Positions 12,359 to 24,739 of a stretch of 64,000 nt of DNA are shown one piece after another (position 1 is the stretch's first letter; every line of letters starts with the position of its first letter). The translations under genes were made by a program, and so were the position numbers. The notes beneath the pieces were generated by a model. The model saw nothing but the letters and a program-made list of their open reading frames with translations. It made no database searches and was not told the DNA's origin. The stretch comes from Vanilla planifolia (Eukaryota > Streptophyta > Magnoliopsida > Asparagales > Orchidaceae), in NCBI GenBank assembly GCA_023846275.1, contig CM043868.1, positions 7,087,653 to 7,151,652 on the forward strand, read 5' to 3'.

Positions 12359-13330
12359 GAGGTGCTCAATTGTTGTTGAAACAAATTGGAATGCAGATGT
12401 GCAATGGAGACAAAGATGATGGAGACAATCAGCATCGAGTGATATGCTTAACATCTGTTGGGATGACTCAATACAAAGGCAAGAATGATGGTGCTAAAGG
12501 ACAACAAAAGAGACAATTGATGTTGAGTAATGCGCTATTGGGAAAACTATAACAAATGTGTGCTTGAGCAAAGGTCAAATATGGTGATGGGCAGCAATGA
12601 GTTCCTCTTTGGTTCCTAAGATGAGTTAAGAGTAGATGTAGGCATGATGGTGTCCAAGGTTGATGATGATGGATGTTTGATTTCAAGTGAGGTGCTCGAT
12701 GGATGTTGGTAAAGTTAGAGAAAAGGAATGCAAGATTGCATTAAAGGTTATGTACAACAAAATGATTGGTAGCTACGAACTTTATAATTGTTACAACAAC
12801 CAAAGTTGACATTAGCTTGACACTTTATAATTGCTACAACAACCAAAGCAAAAATGAACATGATGGCATCGAAGGTTGATGTCAAAGACAATAGATGGTA
12901 GGAAAGATGCTTAGTTCAGGTGAGTTGGAGCAAATGCATGTCTAATGTCGCCAAAGCCAATGCATAAATTTTCAAAAAAAGCCAAACCATGGAGATAGTC
13001 ATCTCTAAACAAGACACTCAATCTCTATTGAGGTAAGCCAAACAATGGTAAGTGTGGTGTTGTAGGTTGATGATAGAGACGATTGATTGTTAGGAATGGT
13101 TCTTGATAGTTTCTTTTATGTGCCAAAGTTGAGGTGTGATGGCACAAAGATTGATAAAAAAATGATTGATGTTGGGTGAGGTGCTCGACAAATGTTGGGA
13201 CGAGCTAAAGTCGAGGGAGGGCATCAATTATGCAAAGGAAGTAGAATTTAAGAATGAAAAATGATAGGCATAAAAATAAGATGTTCTCAAGAAAATGTTG
13301 AAATTAAAAAGATATAACTTTGTTGAATGA
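12359..13330 (+). repeat. Diverged tandem-like repeats with an irregular period
   Basis: A GAGGTGCTC phrase recurs at 12359, 12689 and 13178, with decayed versions near 12525 and 13030. A GATGGnnnnnAAGG-type phrase recurs near 12489, 12648, 12863, 13056 and 13139, usually followed by GTTGATG. Spacing is irregular (about 85-215 bp). An obvious local copy pair lies at 12779 and 12822 (43 bp apart). This fits an old, partly rearranged tandem array. The open frames across it are by-products of the repeats. Confidence 0.5.
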
Positions 13331-13371
13331 GGGTTGATGACAAAATAAGTAACGACATACAAAAGTGGAAA

Positions 13372-13820
13372 TGGAGTATGATAACCTCAATGGACCATGG
13401 TTGATGTCGAAACAAGAAACCTTGATGGATGAATGTTAACGTTGAAATCAGATTTCCTCAATAGATGATAAATGATATACTTTATGATGGAAGAAGTTAA
13501 ATAGTAGAATGAGATAATTGACAATATAGGAACATTGAGGTTAGAATATGATAATCTCAACAAATAAAGATCTATGATGAAACAAGATAAATTGTGGTAG
13601 ACCAACACTAGAATATGATAGATTATGGCAAATAAAGACTTATGTTGGATTGAGATAGTTAATGGGGATAAGGTCAATGCTAAAATAAGATAAGTTTGCT
13701 ACAAGAAGGTCTAATTAAGATTAAGATAATCTCAATAGACGAAGATCAACACGAAAATAAGACATATTTGATAGAAGGTCTACTTTTAAGATAAGTTTGA
13801 TAGAATGTTACTTTCGGAAT
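13372..13820 (+). repeat. Degenerate tandem repeat, about 36-bp period (block 1)
   Basis: Consecutive units start with AAGATAA or AATATGATA and end near GnTGAAAT or CACGAAAAT. Two adjacent units starting AAGATAAGTT and AAGATAATCT are each exactly 36 bp, and neighbours range from about 34 to 41 bp. The stretch is purine-rich on the plus strand with many point differences, so it is old. The 96-codon minus-strand frame here simply reads the repeat. Confidence 0.6.
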
Positions 13821-14850
13821 TCAATATTTCATAGTGAACAAAAGTTGGAATAAATAGACTTGGTGGACGAAGATTATCATTAGAATGAGAGAGTTGATGG
13901 TAGATCAAGTTTAATGTTGGAATAATATCACCATATGCTAGAATTGGATCATCTTGGGAAATTGATGGAAATTTGCAATTTGTAGATGACTTTGACTAAG
14001 TTTTAAATACAAAGTTACATAACCAGAGGAAAGAAATGACCTATGCTGCTGCACTCAATCAGGTTATCACTCAATCGAGTTATCGTGGCATGGCCTAATG
14101 CTTTTGCCATGATGGACTATTGTAAATACATATATTTTGCTTATTTTTTTCTATGCAAATTTGATCCATATTTTAGTTATTTATATTGACTATGGACTAT
14201 TTAAAGGCTTAGAGGGTTGTGATGTGATGTACGTGAGATGTTGGAAGTTGCAAACTGTTGACATGTAGATCTGCTGATTGATCCCTATTAGTTCCATGCT
14301 TTTTCCTTGTGTTAGAAAGGTGGTTTCTCTAATTGGACAATGGTGATAGAGAGCAGATTTTCAATACTTTTATTGATTGGACATCTAATTTGTTGATCAG
14401 GCATTTGATCTTTTGACTTGATGGTAGCAATAAAGAGACATTTTTTGGCTGATTTTTCATCACCTAATGGAATGTCGAATCCCTTATAGGTGGAGTTCCA
14501 TTCAATCCCTATTTCATGTCTAGTTTTTTTGTTTTATGTGAACCAAGATCCTAGAGTTGTGGTGGTTAATTTTAGCACGATCATAATATTTTTTTAAAAA
14601 AACCAAAGTAAATTTATTTTGGCTTAGATTTTTATGCTTTTTTGCTTAATTTTTTCTTCCTTTGGAGCTTGTGAGAGATTGCTTCTTTTGGTTGTGTAAC
14701 TTTGACAAAGCATCGTGTGACTTGACTAGTAATTGTTTATTTATCACCTTATTAAGATTTCTTTTGCACCTTCTGCTCTTTTGTTTGATCGAATTCTCTG
14801 TGATTTTCAAACCAATGACATACAAATGTTTCCATTGGGTTTTGCTGTAA
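13820..14850. other. Non-coding DNA between repeat blocks
   Basis: No gene is seen. Scattered remnants of the neighbouring 36-bp repeat continue to about 13960. The remainder is ordinary AT-rich sequence with T runs. Confidence 0.4.
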
Positions 14851-14854
14851 TTCT

Positions 14855-15720
14855 ATGGTACTTTCAATCTAAAAATTCTTTGAACTATAATTGCTCTTGA
14901 ACTTTGATTATGAAATCTTGACTGGACAAGATTAAAACTAGATTGGTTGAAATTCTTATTTTAAAACTTGATCTAAATGTTTGTGGATTTATTTTACTAC
15001 TTGATACTGGAAGTAATATTTTTGTGTAGATCTGATTTGAATGCACATAATTGTTTTGAAGAACTAAGCATTTGGTGTCGTTGTAGTGTTTCACGTGCAC
15101 ACACATTTCGTCCTACATTAGGTCCTTTTTATCAAATTAATAAGTTTTTTGCGTTAGTTGCCTTAATAATTATCATTATCTAAATTAGTATGTTTTATAG
15201 TGATTGCTTGATATGTTCACACGTAGAGGCATAGTCTATGAACACTTGATGGTAGCATAATATACTGTGGATAAATCTCATTTGGATGACCCTCGAGTGA
15301 AAAGAAAAAGTTTGACGGGAGTTGTCTAGAGATATTGACAATTGATACAAGAGAGACATGATTCTAAAGTATCTTTATTTTGTTATTGAATTGTGTGATT
15401 TTAAAACAAAAAGGTGCTTTTGTTGGATTGTTTTCTTAGTTTTATTGCTTTCAAATTAAAATTTCTTTGAACTGTGATTATTTTTGAGCTCTTAACAGAA
15501 ATTTTGATCAAAGAAAATTAAACCTAGTTTTGGATCAAATGGTTATTTGGAATACTTATTCTGAAAATTTTGTAAATTTTCTTTGTTCAAGTGACTTGCA
15601 AGGTAATAGGTTTTATTGTAATCTAATTTGATGCAAATAATTGCATTGAAAAACTAAGTATCCTTATTTAATCGAGTAATTCAACATGCATATGCATTCT
15701 CTTACGTCACAAATGACAAA
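14855..15720 (+). repeat. Diverged direct duplication (two copies about 580 bp apart)
   Basis: About 14855-15130 and 15435-15720 share the same order of phrases: a CTTTCAAnnTAAAA start, TTCTTTGAACT, a TTTTGAnCAA/AAATTAAA core, an AATTGnnTTGAA segment, AACTAAG, and a final CATGCA/CACGTG-like stretch. Similarity is clear but low. The pair could be the remains of two LTRs or of an old segmental duplication; no TG...CA ends or protein motifs confirm an element. Confidence 0.45.
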
Positions 15721-15734
15721 CAACATTGGAATAA

Positions 15735-16020
15735 GATTATCAACAACAAACAAAATTTGAGATTGAAATAAGATAATTTCGGTGTTTGAAGTTATGAGAA
15801 TAACATAGCATACAATAGATGAAGGTCAACAAATTAATGAGAAAGTTAATAATAAACAAGAGTCAATATTAGAATAAGATAGTCTAAACAAAGGAAACTT
15901 TACATCAGAATAAGATAACTCGATAAACGATAGTTGATGATAGAATGATTGATGGTAAATGAAGGTTAATATAGCATGTGATAGTTTTGATAAGAGAAGT
16001 TGTATGTATGATAACCTTGA
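15735..16020 (+). repeat. Degenerate tandem repeat, about 36-bp period (block 2)
   Basis: Units beginning AATAAGATA recur, for instance one of exactly 36 bp starting AATAAGATAG and the next of 35 bp starting AATAAGATAA. They share the AATAAGATAA / GTTGATG / TAG phrase order with the block at 13.4-13.8 kb. Decayed units appear to continue to about 16500. The two blocks were probably one array before other sequence came between them. Confidence 0.5.
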
Positions 16021-16529
16021 AAAAAGAATGTGTATGCGGTTGTCGAAGCAATTATTAAAAAATGAACATTGACTCTATCGTGAATAAATCGATGGCAAAC
16101 AAAGGTTAGTGCTTGCATGAGTAACCTTCATGGATAAAGGTAAATGCCAAATAGTCTGTCATGATCTTGGTACAATAAGATATTTGAAGCCAGAATAAGA
16201 TAATGTTTTTGGGCAAAGGCTACAATAGAAGAAGAGATCATTGATAGATTAAGTTTGGCATTGGAGTAACCTTGACTGGCGAATCAACATTGAAACCTTG
16301 GTTGACAAAGTTCAACATTTGAATTAGTGTGCTTAATGGATGAATGTTGAACACCAAAATGAGAGTCAAAGGTGGACAATGGTTGATTTTCAAATAAGAT
16401 TACATCAAATGACATAAGAATGGATAAAGAAAGCTGGATGAAAGATGGCCATAAGAAGATATCCTTGGTAAAGTTTTATGTTGGAATATGGTATACATGT
16501 CAAGATAAAGGTAACATGACCATTAATTG

Positions 16530-17240
16530 AGTTGCTAGAACTTGAGGGCCAATTTTGCCTAGGACTGCATCTTTTGCCGATTACCTGGGTTGATGGATCT
16601 GGAGTTCAAGGTCTCAAGAACTTAGCTCCATGCCCATACTGGAGTTCTTTTAATTCAAATGCCATTTTTTTCTTACGGCTATGTTTTACTGCTATTGCAC
16701 GGGTATTTGGGGTCCTAAGAGCCAATGCAAGAGTTTTGAGCTCAAGAATCATTACACAAGTCCAAGAGACCCAGAGGCTAAGATATAGAATGCCAAGCTT
16801 TTACATTATTACTCAAATAACACTGAAGGTGTTTCAACTCAACCTGCCAGAAAATATTGCCTACATAACATGGACAAGTTGAGTGTAAAAGCTCCACTCA
16901 AGTATTAAATAATCTTTAAATGCAGGAGGATCTCTTTTTTTTTATCAAATTTTTCTTTGCATACATAATATGAAACATTGTTATACCAAGTTGTTTCTCT
17001 CTCATAAGCTCTATCTTGTTTGTTATAGCGTTGGATCTGTACTCGAAAGGTTATGTTGATTAGCTTAACGTGGTTTCATTAGTCAAATCCAATATGATAT
17101 AAAAATAAGTGGCATATAGCTTTTATTTAACAATATATATTATCATATGTGCATATTTTATTTCAGATTAGAATGCATCATATTCGTTTCTTTTGTCATA
17201 TTAATTTTCTTACGAGCTTGACTTTCTTTTCTTAATATAA
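16530..17240. other. Non-coding DNA; one unrecognised 116-codon open frame
   Basis: An open frame at 16532-16882 on the plus strand has no recognisable domain and no conserved-looking motif. Its amino-acid make-up is ordinary for random open sequence. It is probably not a gene. Confidence 0.4.
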
Positions 17241-17249
17241 CTAATTTTC

Positions 17250-17525
17250 TTTCCTTTCAATTATGATAAACATAGTGCTATGGAGGTTCTTTAAATTAGA
17301 ATTATTTGATGATTATCAATAGATGTTATTATATCAATCTCATCATATATCATAATTAGGATAAGTCACCAAACTTTTTTACCTTTTTTTTTTCTTTCGA
17401 CTATGATACATGGATAGTATATATGGAGGTCATCATCTAAAACTAGCATAAGTTGATGATTAACAATGAATGTGTTCATATCAATCTTAACAAATAAGTC
17501 ATCAGAATTAGGATGAGTTCACAGG
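17250..17525 (+). repeat. Old tandem duplication, about 142-bp unit
   Basis: Two units share the ordered phrases CTATGATA (AATTATGATA in the first), TATGGAGGT, TTGATGATTA, TATCAATCT and AATTAGGAT(A/G)AGT. They start near 17250 and 17391. The copies have diverged considerably. Confidence 0.55.
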
Positions 17526-18203
17526 TTTAGCCATGATAGCATTGTTGTTATTTGGATGAGGCTATATAGATCCTCAAAATTGAAGTGACAAATCAATGTT
17601 GATTAGCATCATTTCATATTTCATATAAATCATACATCAGAAATAAGCTAGAGCCAACGATTATGATCATAAAGAGAGATTTTTTCTTTATTTTCATTTA
17701 AGATTATTTTTTTCTTCTTTTTTTTTTCATATCATAACATTCTTTTGTTTCACTAGTCATGCCATTTTAATGATATATGCCTTCAACAAATACCCATGCT
17801 CATAATATTTTTATTTTTTTTCATATATCAATACATTATAAACAATACAACAAGTATATTTTACTTTTTATTCCTTCATGTATTATAATATAATAAATCA
17901 CAATATATGAATATATCTCATTCATTGGTCAAAATTATATCCATATTATGTCAAAAAGTTACTAGTCTCATTTTTTTTTATTTCAACAAAACAAATGTTG
18001 GTAAAGTTTTCTTGTCTGGCTCTATTCAAAACACTATGATATACCTAATTTATAAAATTCATTTTATCTCAAAATTAGGCATGTGTTTAACCTAATAACA
18101 ATATATTTTAATTCAATATCAACTTATTCAATTCTACTTACATATGATATAATTTTAAATTTGTTATTTTAATCAACTCTTGTTTATCTTTAAGTAATAA
18201 AAA

Positions 18204-20130
18204 TTTGATTCTTTTAAAATGCTTTATATGGTAATTCTATAATGATCACATTATAATATTTTAACTTTAAAGAATAGCAACAAGAGTTCCAAGATATAAT
18301 ATATCTCACCTTTACTAATAAGATAAAAGACTAGTAATCCTTAGTGAGCATATTGTTAGCTCTTATGTAAATCCAAATGAAGATAAATTAAGTTTTTGCA
18401 ATATTTTTGGTTAATTGAATATTTTCCAATTACTATAATAGTAAAGCCAAAATAAGTAAAAAAGATTGGTTAATTGAATATTTGATTCTTTTAAAATGCT
18501 TTATATGGTAACTCTATAATAATCACATTATAATATTTTAACTTTAAAGAATAGCAACAAGAGTTCCAAGATATAATATATCTCACCTTTACTAATAAGA
18601 TAAAAGACTAGTAATCCTTAGTGAGCATATTGTTAGCTCTTATGTACATCCAAATGAAGATAAATTAAGTTTTTGCAATATTTTTGGTTAATTGAATATT
18701 TTCCAATTACTATAATAGTAAAGCCAAAATAAGTAAAAAAGATTGGTTAATTGAATATTTGATTCTTTTAAAATGCTTTATATGGTAACTCTATAATAAT
18801 CACATTATAATATTTTAACTTTAAAGAATAGCAACAAGAGTTCCAAGATATAATATATCTCACCTTTACTAATAAGATAAAAGACTAGTAATCCTTAGTG
18901 AGCATATTGTTCGCTCTTATGTATATCCAAATGAAGATAAATTAAGTTTTTGCAATATTTTTGGTTAATTGAATATTTTCCAATTACTATAATAGTAAAG
19001 CCAAAATAAGTAAAAAAGATTGGTTAATTGAATATTTGATTCTTTTAAAATGCTTTATATGGTAACTCTATAATGATCACATTATAATATTTTAACTTTA
19101 AAGAATAGCAACAAGAGTTCCAAGATATAATATATCTCACCTTTACTAATAAGATAAAAGACTAGTAATCCTTAGTGAGCATATTGTTAGCTCTTATGTA
19201 CATCCAAATGAAGATAAATTAAGTTTTTGCAATATTTTTGGTTAATTGAATATTTTCCAATTACTATAATAGTAAAGCCAAAATAAGTAAAAAAGATTGG
19301 TTAATTGAATATTTGATTCTTTTAAAATGCTTTATATGTTAACTCTATAATAATCACATTATAATATTTTAACTTTAAAGAATAGCAACAAGAGTTTCAA
19401 GATATAATATATCTCACCTTTACTAATAAGATAAAAGGCTAGTAATCCTTAGTGAGCATATTGTTAGCTCTTATGTACATCCAAATGAAGATAAATTAAG
19501 TTTTTGCAATATTTTTGGTTAATTGAATATTTTCCAATTACTATAATAGTAAAGCCAAAATAAGTAAAAAAGATTGGTTAATTGAATATTTGATTCTTTT
19601 AAAATGCTTTATATGGTAACTCTATAATGATCACATTATAATATTTTAACTTTAAAGAATAGCAACAAGAGTTCCAAGATATAATATATCTCACCTTTAC
19701 TAATAAGATAAAAGACTAGTAATCCTTAGTGAGCATATTGTTAGCTCTTATGTACATCCAAATGAAGATAAATTAAGTTTTTGCAATATTTTTGGTTAAT
19801 TGAATATTTTCCAATTACTATAATAGTAAAGCCAAAATAAGTAAAAAAGATTGGTTAATTGAATATTTGATTCTTTTAAAATGCTTTATATGTTAACTCT
19901 ATAATAATCACATTATAATATTTTAACTTTAAAGAATAGCAACAAGAGTTCCAAGATATAATATATCTCACCTTTACTAATAAGATAAAAGGCTAGTAAT
20001 CCTTAGTGAGCATATTGTTAGCTCTTATGTACATCCAAATGAAGATAAATTAAGTTTTTGCAATATTTTTGGTTAATTGAATATTTTCCAATTACTATAA
20101 TAGTAAAGCCAAAATAAGTAAAAAAGATTG
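18204..20130 (+). repeat. Tandem array of a 277-bp AT-rich unit, about 7 copies
   Basis: The phrase TTTGATTCTTTTAAAATGC starts at 18204, 18481, 18758, 19035, 19312, 19589 and 19866, exactly 277 bp apart each time. Copies differ only at a few sites. The first copy lacks the unit's usual junction sequence on its left, and the last ends in diverged sequence after AAAAAGATTG near 20130. Variants alternate: copies 4 and 6 have GGTAAC, ATGATCAC and AAGACTAG, while copies 5 and 7 have GTTAAC, ATAATCAC and AAGGCTAG. So a 554-bp dimer has itself been duplicated. Each unit carries an internal direct repeat, GGTTAATTGAATATTT, twice 59 bp apart. There is no coding potential. It is either a young local satellite or a minor outlier of a larger one. 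Confidence 0.97.
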
Positions 20131-20139
20131 AGTTAATGA

Positions 20140-21490
20140 ACATTATTACTTTTAAATGATTTTATCTAAATAGCTTTATGATCTCCTCTAAGCACCAAAC
20201 TTAAGCTCCATTATATTATTTGGCCCAAAAGAGATGGCAAAGAAGCCATATAAAATTCCTTTAGCATTAAGTCTAGATATAAGCTATTATTTCTCATTAT
20301 ATAAGCCATGAGATAACCCTTTCTTACCCACAAATTTAGTCAAAGGGATCACACTCAAATAATAAGTACAAAGTCATAAAATGCATAATCAATCTTTAGA
20401 TGATGATGGCAATGACAATCATGAAGGATGTTGGTGAATGACATTACAGGTAGAAGTTAGTGGGGAGCATCAATTATGAACTTTGAAGGTAAGCATTGTT
20501 GGACATCGAGAGAGAATGTGTTATAAACATCCTAGGAAGATGTTGATGGATATTGATTGTGAACATTGAACTTGAACAATGATACAAACATCAATGGTGA
20601 ATATTGACAATAGATATTGAAGATGAACAATGAATAGAATGCCAATGCTGGATGTTATCATTCAAGTTCCCTTGGGTTATTCCCTTATTTGTTGGGATTA
20701 GGACAATGTGAAGTTGTGAGGATATAGATGTGTTAAATACAAACTAACTAAAAAAATGTCAATAAGCTTTTTGACCCTCATATTGGCTTGTATTAGGTCA
20801 ATGTAGTTCAATGGTGGTCCAAAATCAATGTAGTTATTAAATTCATTCTGAACAATTGCACGGGAAGTGGGGATTGTAGAGGGCTCAATTATATGAGATT
20901 ATGTTTGATTAGTTCTAGCTACAAGAAAATGTTACTTCAATAATCAACTTAAAAGATGAAGTTGATTAAACGTGATGTAGCAACTAAAGTTAAGTTATGT
21001 TTGTGTAGTGTAGCACACAATGCTTATACAATATAATGCATGTTAGAAGTAGCTCATAACCAACATACTAGTTCAAGATTTATCATGATTAGAATCATAT
21101 TATGCCACATGCTATCATGAAGTTTGGATGATGTATTAGGCTGATGCTTGGGTTGTTCCATTTTGGAGGTACAATTGTGCAATCTACTAAATTGGTTCTT
21201 ATAATAGATTGATGACGCTCCAATATCCTTTATAGAACAACGGAAGAGCACTGAAATGAACAGTGCTCGCTATAAACATATGTACCTGGCCAAAGCAGGA
21301 GGTTGTGCCATTGCCATAATACAATGGCGTCGTCAAGCTTTTCATTGAGTGTATTTATCCAATGGAGTGTCAGGGTGCAATTAAATGATACGATATATAC
21401 TTGAGTTGGATAGTGCATGCCATTCAAGAAAGTACATATTTGATACAAAGTTTGAAAGTGGCATCTTGGTATGATGATGTATAATGATAA
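20140..21490. other. Non-coding DNA, nothing recognised
   Basis: No protein family or RNA gene is recognised. Minus-strand open frames at 21054-21251 and 21230-21448 have no detectable motif. Confidence 0.4.
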
Positions 21491-21491
21491 A

Positions 21492-21764
21492 CAGTGTGAC
21501 TACTAGCTAATTTTAACTATCTAATGCTTTTGATGTGAAATTCATAAATGAATGATGAGGCCCTTTTTTTAACAATGATATTCATTATAGGATAAACTTG
21601 TCTGCTTCATTGGTTGACTTAATCATCACAGTGTGACTACTAGCTAGTTCTATCTAATGCTTTTGATGTGAAATTGATAAGTGTATGATAAGGCCCTTTT
21701 TTTAATAGTGATATCCATTATAGGATAAAATTGTCTGATTCATTGACTGACTCTGATCATAATG
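21492..21764 (+). repeat. Tandem duplication, about 137-bp unit
   Basis: CAGTGTGACTACTAGCTA begins at 21492 and again at 21629. Each is followed by CTAATGCTTTTGATGTGAAA, GGCCCTTTTTTT, and CATTATAGGATAAA in the same order. The second copy is slightly shorter and has a few substitutions. Confidence 0.85.
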
Positions 21765-22379
21765 GTACTACGAGTTAATTCTTTATTGCTTTATTATACT
21801 TGGTCAAACTTTTTAGGAATCTTGGAACTATAATACAATTGTTGCTCAGGTATGTTTTATCGAACATAATTAGTTGATACTTAGGTGAGGTGACATGTCT
21901 TGGTATGAATTTAGGATTTTGTAAGCAGTGGGTTCTTCGCATAGTATGACAACAAATATTGTATCATATAAAGTATTCTCACATGCAGTAAAATTCCTAA
22001 ATTCTGGCATTGCATCATACCGAATCCTTTAGAATGATTCTTTGTGCTTTTACGAAGTACAAATATATGGAAATTGAACTTCATCCAATCTGATGAGAGT
22101 TCTACATAACTTTGGAATGTTTTGCAAGTCTTAACTATCTAATTTTGTAAATTCTGCTGCCTTTTCCTCAAGGTAAGTTGTCACTCCATTTCCCACTTTG
22201 TAAATATAACTCTAGTGAAGTATTTCAATCCCCTAATGTTGTATTTGGTGAATGATGTTGGATAGCTTCGAAGGAATATTGATCTGACCTTACACCATTT
22301 TAAGAATTGCCATGTAATCCCTTTTGATGACTAGCTTATGAATGTTCCTGTTATTGCACAAACACAAACCAAGGATTAG

Positions 22380-22510
22380 AGATAACCCTTTAGCTTCTAA
22401 CAATGATTTGTTATCCTTAAAACTAGACCATAGCTTGTTTTTTTGCAACTAACAAAGGCATGATCTATTGAATTTTCATTAAAGCAGTGTGGACACTTTG
22501 AAGCCATTTA
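22380..22510 (-). pseudogene. LINE ORF2 C-terminal zf-RVT remnant
   Basis: Minus-strand reading gives KCPHCFNENSIDHAFVSC, matching the family pattern CPxC...ESxxHxxxxC of the zinc-binding module that ends plant LINE ORF2. It lies closer to the RT block than usual, suggesting an internal deletion. Confidence 0.7.
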
Positions 22511-22961
22511 AAAGTTAAGATTTCTTAAATACTCAAAGAATGATAGAAGATTATTAAAAATTCTCTACAACAGAATAGAGATTTTCAATAGGCATTTAGA
22601 ATTTCAAATATTTTTTTCTTAAGTTCAAGATGAGACCTTTGCGCTCCTGATTGCTTCCCAAGTCAATTGGATATTGAAATTTCATTAGTTATAAGTATGT
22701 AAAAGTTGTTTTTATTTGTGTTTGAGAGTTCAATATGATTTAAAACCATCTCTTTTGTGCTTTATATATGCTTCCATGTGTTAAAAATGTTGTTTTTACT
22801 TTTTGATATTAGATATTTTTCCTTCGTGTAGCTTGACCATAGTGAATTGTCAGTTAGCAATTTCCAATTATGTTTTGTTGAGAATGCAGACTTTATCTTT
22901 TTAAGTTTTTTGAGACTCAAACTATTTCTTTATTTGGAAGGCTTACTTTTCCCTAATTGGT

Positions 22962-24130
22962 CTAGTGGTGTCTATGTCTATTGTCTAAGTAAGCCAAAAG
23001 GAAATCATTCATGTTTTTCTCAATTTTATTTAAAATGCTAAGATGTGGATTAACTATCATCAAAGAGAAGATAGGTATTGAGACAAGCACATGTTTAACT
23101 AAAGTAAGCCTACCTCTTATATTTAACAACTTTTTCTTATAACTTGGCATCTTTTTATTTATTTTTTCTACCAGGTGTTGGAAATAAGCAATTCTCTTTA
23201 TTCTAATGAAGAGGTCATAGCCCAAGTAGTTTATAGGAGGCTTGTTTCTCTGAAACTCGAGTTTACTAATTTTTTTCACTTAATGTGGATGCATTTTGTT
23301 GCTACTAATGAATTTCTTTTTTTGGATAAAGATTTCAAATCCCTTATGTAAGGTATTTTAAAATCATCTTCAGATCCTAAATAGGATGCAACTGGGTTGC
23401 CCTTGGGTTGAGAAAAATGAAGAGCATTTCTTTGATTAATGATCTTATTTAAAGCCCAGCTAAAGACTTTCATAGCAAAAATGAATAGTAAATAAGAGAT
23501 TAGGTTCCCTTAAGCCTTTGAGAGTCTTAAAAGTAACCATTTGTCTTGTCATTAGTTATGATAGAGATACAGATGCTACCAAGAAGATTCTTTTTATCCC
23601 TTTGATGAATTATTTTTCAAAGTTGAACTTTGAGAAAACATTGCATAAAAATTCTTATGATAGATAATCAAATGTAGTCTTGAAGTGCAACTTGATTACA
23701 CTATTATTCTTCCTCAATTTTCTATTAAGAGATCTGATCAACTCTTGTGTTAGTAATATTTTATCTTAAATCTCTCTTCCCTTAACAAAGCCCACTTGCT
23801 GAAGGGACATGAGATTAGAAAGTATTCTCTAGAGTCTATCCACCAGCAGCTTCGAAAGTAGTTTTTCAGTGATGTTACATACATAAATTGGCTTGAAGTT
23901 AAAGAATGTTTTAAGGTTTTCATTTTTTGAAATAAGAACCAAGTTGTGCTTAAGATTCCTTTAAGAATAAGGGCTCTAACTAGAAAATCCTTAACATTTA
24001 ATACATCCTTACTTATAATATCTTAGTAATGCTTAAAAAATTTCTCATTTAAACCATTAGGACTAAGGGCATTGTGTTGATCCATTTAAAGAATAATCAC
24101 TTTAACTTCCTTCATCAACACTTCCTTCTT
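22962..24130 (-). pseudogene. LINE reverse transcriptase, broken
   Basis: Recognisable RT blocks in order on the minus strand are: SPNGLNEKFFK (about 24.05 kb), NFKPIYVCNITEKLLSKLL (about 23.88 kb), QQVGFVKGREI, a VIKLHF block (about 23.68 kb), the ALNKIINQR stretch, the SEDDF active-site block (about 23.36 kb), and INYLGYDLF...YFQHLVEKI...KKLLNIRGRLTLVKHVL (23.28-22.96 kb). The first catalytic Asp of the family (LDF) reads LHF, and the YADD box reads SEDD. Several stops and frameshifts lie between blocks, so there is no activity. Confidence 0.85.
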
Positions 24131-24739
24131 CAACCAATTACTGTCTTCATTAGTTACAAAGAAAGGGATGTAATTTGAGTAACTTCTTATTGTCCTTTAG
24201 ATTTGATGTTGATAACAATTGTTGGAAGTATTGAATGGGAGCATCATAAATTTTATCTTCTTGATAATTGGGTATTAATAGTCTTTTATGCAACTAATAT
24301 TTAGTTTATCTCTTTTTAATGTCACTATTATATGGAAGAATGTCATGTTTCTCTTGACTTCTTTAAGTCATTTAATGTTAGACCTTTGCTACCAAAAGAG
24401 TTCCTCATTTGCAATTGCATCCAAGAGGAATTCATTAGTTTTGATTAGCTCCTTTCTCATCTTCTCATATTGACATGATTGAAATTGAGCTTCTTTTATT
24501 GACTAGTTTTTCAATAGTTTTAATTGTGTCAAAAATGTTTCTAAAACTTTATTTTATTTTATTCTTCAAGATAGTATTTTAGATTTGTTAGTTGGATTGC
24601 AAGGGCCTCGTACCAAAGCAATTTATAGATAATGTCTAATTGTTCCCTATTGTTTATAAGAAACATTAGTGTTTTAATCACATGTTCTAAAATCTAAATT
24701 GTTTAAGAGCTAGTGAGGAGTCTTTAATGATGTGTAAGA

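Noticed and set aside
13387-13677. 96-codon minus-strand open frame rich in Ile, Leu, Ser and Tyr
   Set aside because: It reads the 36-bp degenerate repeat; composition explains it.
16532-16882. 116-codon plus-strand open frame
   Set aside because: No domain, no splice context, and located next to decayed tandem repeats.
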